Assembly (NCBI RefSeq): GCF_040436345.1 | Contig: NC_133236.1 | Location: 10,380,165 to 10,444,164 of the forward strand | Source: Pagrus major | Lineage: Eukaryota > Chordata > Actinopteri > Spariformes > Sparidae | Length of the DNA: 64,000 nucleotides | Reading direction: 5' to 3' | Shown: positions 60,601-64,000 of the stretch, piece by piece | Layout of the letters: every line of letters begins with the position of its first letter | Numbering within the stretch: position 1 is the first letter of the stretch | The notes under the pieces: generated by a model | The model's input: only the letters and a program-made list of their open reading frames with translations | The model's database searches: none | Told to the model about the DNA's origin: nothing | Made by a program: the position numbers and the translations under genes

Positions 60601-63538
60601 AAATAAACAGCTGATTGTGCCCTTTTCCACTGAAGACAAAAGCCAGATGTTAGTGGGTTTTGTGAAGTATGATGGTGAACTCTGTCAACATTATATGTGC
60701 TGAGCTGCTTTAAAACTATTTAGTTAGAGGAGTTAAATGCTTGCTTCATCTTGTCTCTATATAAATATTTGTATATCAAATCATTTTCCAATCGTTTTCT
60801 ATGATATTAACACATTTTGTCTATGAAAAACCGTCTTTGAGCGGGCTAACATGACTTTAATCATGATTTAGCCTTCTGAGAAGATGACTTTTAAGTGTTT
60901 TGATAAATAGACCATATTCATAACAACCTATTTGGAAAAATCTCTTCAGGGACATTAAGTTAAACTTCTCTTGGCTCGAGTACAAGTTGGACCAGGCTGG
61001 TAACCACGGTCCATAAGAAGTCTGGCTTCACTGGTTGCTGTCTGGGGAATTGTGTGGAAGCTGCAGCAGCAGTGACGGATCCAGCATCTCCTGCCAGACA
61101 CACATTAACCCTCAGCCAATTATGCTGCCAGAAATATCACAATTACCACTGAGAAAAACGACCCAACTAATAGGCTTTGGTAAATACAGCTGGGTGACAT
61201 CATTTAGACCAATGGTAAGTTATAAGGAGTGATATGAAAGGGAATTTGTTGATTTTCTGTACATAACACCACCAACCCTTCAGCTACACGAACATAAACT
61301 GTGATTAAATTAGCAGCTTTATTTGTCCTCAACATTACCTCAGATTTATATTTTTATGTAACTGGTACAAAACATCTTTAATTGGAGGCTTTAGCCTGGT
61401 TGCTTGGTTGGTTGGTTGGTTGGTTAGAAATGGTTGAAGTTTTTGGTCATGGTTTTTGTTACCGTCCACATGATCCAGCTCTTTTTTGGGGACCAAAACA
61501 TTTATTTTGTAAACTCGTGACTTTCCCATGGGATCTGGCAGATTTAGTGTTTCCCCACATCTGGACACCAGAAGTCTTGTTTATGGTGAATAAGGTTACT
61601 TTACAGGTGGACGTCATGAAAACACCTGCTGACTGTTAGTGTGTGACCGAGAGCTGTTTTTTTTTTTTTTTGTATATTTTTGAAAAGCAGTTGTGGAAAG
61701 AGTGCTGAAAATCTGTACTTATGTCAGAGTAGAGTAAGTACGTAAAATAACAGACTTGAGAAAATAGAAGTATGAGTACTCCACAAAATGTCTTAATTAT
61801 AGTAATTTGAGTAGTTGTAATTAGTTACTTTCACCCCTGATGAAATGGCACCTTTGTTTCATGAGTTATAACAAATGGACTTATTGATGTTGATCATTTA
61901 TAAATGCTTTTTGGATCAGTTGTAAACCATTAATAAGAACATTTTTGGGTTCCCAGGTTATTAATGGTGTTTATCGATCAATCAACAAATCAAGCAAACA
62001 TTTTAAAAAACGCACTCAGCTTCTCAAACATGAATATTATATTGTATTATAGATTATCCTGTATTTTGGGCCTAGAACGATGGCACAACGATTGAATGGA
62101 ACTAAGTACATTTACCCGAGTACTGTACTTAAGTACAATTTTGGCGTACTTGTACTTTACTGGTGTATTTCTAGTTAATGCTACTTTATACTTCTACTCT
62201 GCTACAATATGTAAGCCAGTATTTAAAAACAAAATAAAGATCAACTCCACCTCCACCTTTACAAGCTGCAACATTAGTGATGTTTACACACAGTGTTGTA
62301 AAAAGTACCCAAAAGTTATACGTGAGTAAAAGTAAAGATATCGTGTTAAAATATTACCGAGGTAAAAGTGAAAGTCACACATATGAATAGTACTTGAGTA
62401 AAAGTCTTAAAGTATCTGATATTAAATGTAGTTAAGTATCAAAAGTACAGGTAAAAGTAAATTATAGATATATTTATATGTATGTATATATGTATACTTT
62501 GAGTTGCCCAATTATCGCCTTTGTCGATTATTATATCCAATATTTTGTATCTTTCTGAATCTTCAGAATCAGTGCTGTTTTTATAATCTGATAGCTGATC
62601 AAAAGATTATTAAAGAATCCACTACTTTGACTCTGATGCAGCCTGTAGTCTTCAGTAACTAGTAACTAAAGTTGTGAAATAAATGTATAGGAGTAAAAGT
62701 ACAAGATTTGCCTCCAGAATGTGGTGGAGAATAAAGTAGAAAAACAAAATTGTACTTGAGGACAGAACTTGAATAAACAGACTTAGTTCCTTTCCATCAC
62801 TGCTTACACATCAATGCATCAGTAATTATAATCCAGTGATATAAAATATATGTATTCTATAATGAGCCATCCACTTTTGGTAATATAAGTACGTTTTGGT
62901 ACTAACTTTTATGTACTTTAACTTTAGTGAGATTTATTTACTTGTAATGGAATATTTTTATTCTAATGTAGCTACTTGTTCTTCAGTAAAATATGTGAGG
63001 ACTTCCTCCTACAGCACTGACGATATAAACCACTTTACTGCCAGCTGGAAAATGCTGAAGATGACACAGTACAACACACACACACACACACGCACGCACA
63101 CACGCACGCACGCACACACATACACGCACACACACACGGTGCAAATGGTGCATGAAATCTTAAATGTGGTGCCATATGCACCTTTCTCTCTCTCCCTCTC
63201 TCTCTCCCTCCCCCCCCCCCCCCCCCTGACTCTCTGAACCCTGATAATAATTTCTATAATTTCTACAGGATATTTTGTCTCCACCTCGGTGAGCGGTATC
63301 TCTCAGAGGCCTCAACATCTGCAGCCTGACAGTTACAGAACATGTCCAAACGTTTCCTTTATTTAATTATAAAACATCAGATTGCTGTCAGATCTTTTAA
63401 ACGTAGTGGACTGACTGACTCTGAAAGGTGAGAAGCAGCTGATGTGAGATCCCAAATCACTTCCAGCTACCTCGGAGTCTGCAGCCTGTCACACTTATTG
63501 ATTAGAGGTATGAGAAGAGATGCATCAGGAGGCCTCAT
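48025..63538 (-). CDS. slc30a3: Vesicular zinc transporter, SLC30A2/3/8 group, probably ZnT3
   Basis: This is a cation-diffusion-facilitator Zn2+/H+ antiporter that moves cytosolic zinc into vesicles. Exons in transcript order: 63,471-63,538 (candidate), 54,903-55,108, 53,311-53,457, 52,025-52,178, 51,642-51,861, 51,049-51,154, 49,339-49,473, 48,025-48,170. They join in phase to 394 codons with stop (393 residues; human ZnT3 388, ZnT2 372), in eight exons. Seen: an AHCH motif before TM1 (53-54), the TM2 zinc ligands H107/D111 ([10 protein letters not shown]), FGWHRSEILGA, a His-rich cytosolic loop (198-233), TM5 ligands H244/D248 ([10 protein letters not shown]) and a C-terminal domain ending [35 protein letters not shown] and LRILLEG favour ZnT3; YSEDM..C..CQ.PSD is closer to ZnT2. 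Synteny with gtf3c2 favours ZnT3. It is convergent with gtf3c2. Confidence 0.88.
48900..49215. repeat. Interspersed repeat with gatattg-rich ends
   Basis: It begins aggactgggtgacaaaat and ends cgatatattgtcc, with internal cctcgatattgatattgc, the pattern of a fish element with tcgatat-type ends. It lies in a transporter intron. Confidence 0.45.
50309..50572 (+). repeat. Miniature inverted-repeat element, copy C (opposite orientation)
   Basis: gtttaagtcattttcaa, ccagcttcttaaatgtga, ggttgtggacaaaacaagac and aataatcgttgtttgcagcc match the reverse complement of copies A and B. Confidence 0.75.
51642..51861 (-). CDS. slc30a3: Zinc transporter exon with the His-rich loop and TM5 site
   Basis: The exon encodes residues 193-265: [17 protein letters not shown], a loop with eleven His (including [14 protein letters not shown]), then [15 protein letters not shown] with the second pair of zinc ligands. 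Its codons are much more GC-rich than the surrounding introns. Confidence 0.93.
52179..53310. other. Zinc transporter intron with GA run and repeats
   Basis: There is a (GA)n run at 52,196-52,212. Part of the taaaggaacag-type element lies at 52,575-52,690, followed by a cctaaccttaaccaa / gcctaaacctaacc repeat also hinted at near 47,210-47,290. No gene. Confidence 0.5.
54601..54636. repeat. (TAA)n microsatellite
   Basis: About 12 trinucleotide units within a transporter intron. Confidence 0.95.
61690..62790. repeat. Composite of two copies of the cagtgttgtaaaaag-type repeat
   Basis: 62,290-62,790 is in the same orientation as 9,360-9,840. 61,690-62,220 holds an inverted, incomplete part (gtactgtacttaagtacaat, tgctactttatacttctact). 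Confidence 0.65.
63073..63227. repeat. CA microsatellite, then CT and poly-C tract
   Basis: A CA run with cg interruptions (63,073-63,137) is followed after about 45 bases by ctctctctccctctctctctcc-type sequence and a poly-C run of about 17. Confidence 0.9.
63471..63538 (-). CDS. slc30a3: Candidate first exon of the zinc transporter
   Basis: On the minus strand an ATG at 63,538 starts [17 protein letters not shown] and runs 22 codons plus two bases to CCGAG|GTAGCT. That phase is exactly what the 55,108 acceptor needs, and the total length fits the family. Against it: a TATA-like sequence (catataaaaag, 63,547-63,557) lies only about 10 bases before the ATG, and I could not exclude another exon within the 8.4-kb intron. 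An in-frame ATG in good context within the second exon (55,059, GGCATGG) would give a 354-residue protein. Confidence 0.4.
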
Positions 63539-64000
63539 GACGATCCGCTTTTTATATGACGACGATGTGACGACAGAGAAATATTTTCCACTTGATTAGT
63601 TTTATTTTCCGCATGTGAGCTGATATTTCTAATGTTAACATGAGGCTGCAGGAGGATGTTGAAGCCCGCCAGGTGTGTTTGTGCAGCAGCTGAAGAGAAT
63701 CTGTTGCAGAAAATTCATCTTATTTATTTGCGTTATTTGATTTGTTTGAGGTATTTTGGTGACGAAACACCAGCGCAAGATCACTTAATTATTAGGTTAT
63801 TATTTGTATTTTCATTATTTTGTTTAATGACTTAATGACTGTTTTGCATGTATTTTTTTTTTTAATAATTACAGCTCCAAAATCTACGTATAGGCCTATT
63901 TTTTCGCCTTATACAACGTTTTATTTACTCAAGCTGATTTTTGTCATTTTTGGAGAAGAATCATTTCAGTTTCTCTGCTAAAAAACATATTTTACGCTTT

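Larger units (their letters stand above)
55109..63470. other. Upstream region, probably intron 1 of the zinc transporter
   Basis: Repeats recognised: CA microsatellites (56,277-56,330, 56,409-56,440), a taaaggaacag-type fragment (60,045-60,180) and a composite of the cagtgttgtaaaaag type (61,690-62,790). Farther along are a CA tract (63,073-63,137) and a CT/poly-C tract (63,184-63,227). Two related short segments with tagc.atctca.tttgc.gctcccagt lie at 55,662-55,690 and 55,885-55,912. No plus-strand gene is seen. Confidence 0.5.

Overview
This is eukaryotic, vertebrate DNA, most likely from a ray-finned (probably percomorph) fish. Genes are split by GT-AG introns, there are long CA/TG and TA microsatellites, and several repeat types typical of fish are present: a jockey-superfamily LINE, tRNA-derived SINE remnants, an IS630/Tc1-type transposase relic and many short inverted-repeat elements. 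I see no bacterial, phage or CRISPR features.

Layout. (1) About 1-1,870: a decayed IS630/Tc1-type DNA transposon running in from the left edge, then a retroposon tail. (2) About 2,390-8,440: a small immunoglobulin-superfamily membrane protein gene on the plus strand (coding exons 6,275-7,313; 213 residues). It sits among inverted and direct duplications of local sequence. (3) About 9,360-11,630: a dispersed fish repeat and a 5'-truncated LINE with an open reverse-transcriptase reading frame. (4) About 11,760-41,030, plus strand: a complete gene for the TFIIIC 110-kDa subunit, gtf3c2. I could place 19 coding exons that join in phase into 991 codons; only the extreme N-terminus is uncertain. 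Its long introns hold most of the repeats. (5) About 41,030-48,020: the gap between two convergent genes, with a LINE-1-type ORF1 fragment and several inverted-repeat elements. (6) 48,025-55,108, minus strand: seven coding exons of a vesicular zinc transporter of the SLC30A2/3/8 group. A candidate first exon lies at 63,471-63,538, which gives 393 residues. Sequence features and the neighbourhood (human GTF3C2 and SLC30A3 both lie in 2p23.3) favour slc30a3 (ZnT3).

How the genes work. Gtf3c2 belongs to the factor that recognises the B-box of tRNA-type genes for RNA polymerase III. Slc30a3 loads zinc into vesicles. The Ig gene looks like a short cell-surface receptor or ligand with no obvious signalling motif. 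The three have no evident common pathway; the gtf3c2-slc30a3 pairing looks like conserved synteny.

Most notable points: B-box-like motifs, the DNA target of TFIIIC, in the first exon of the TFIIIC subunit gene itself; a histone-H1-like TPAKK repeat in Gtf3c2; an Ig domain that appears to lack the usual B-strand cysteine; a 26-base exon isolated behind a 9.3-kb intron; and an inverted duplication carrying two copies of the same exon-like sequence near the Ig gene.
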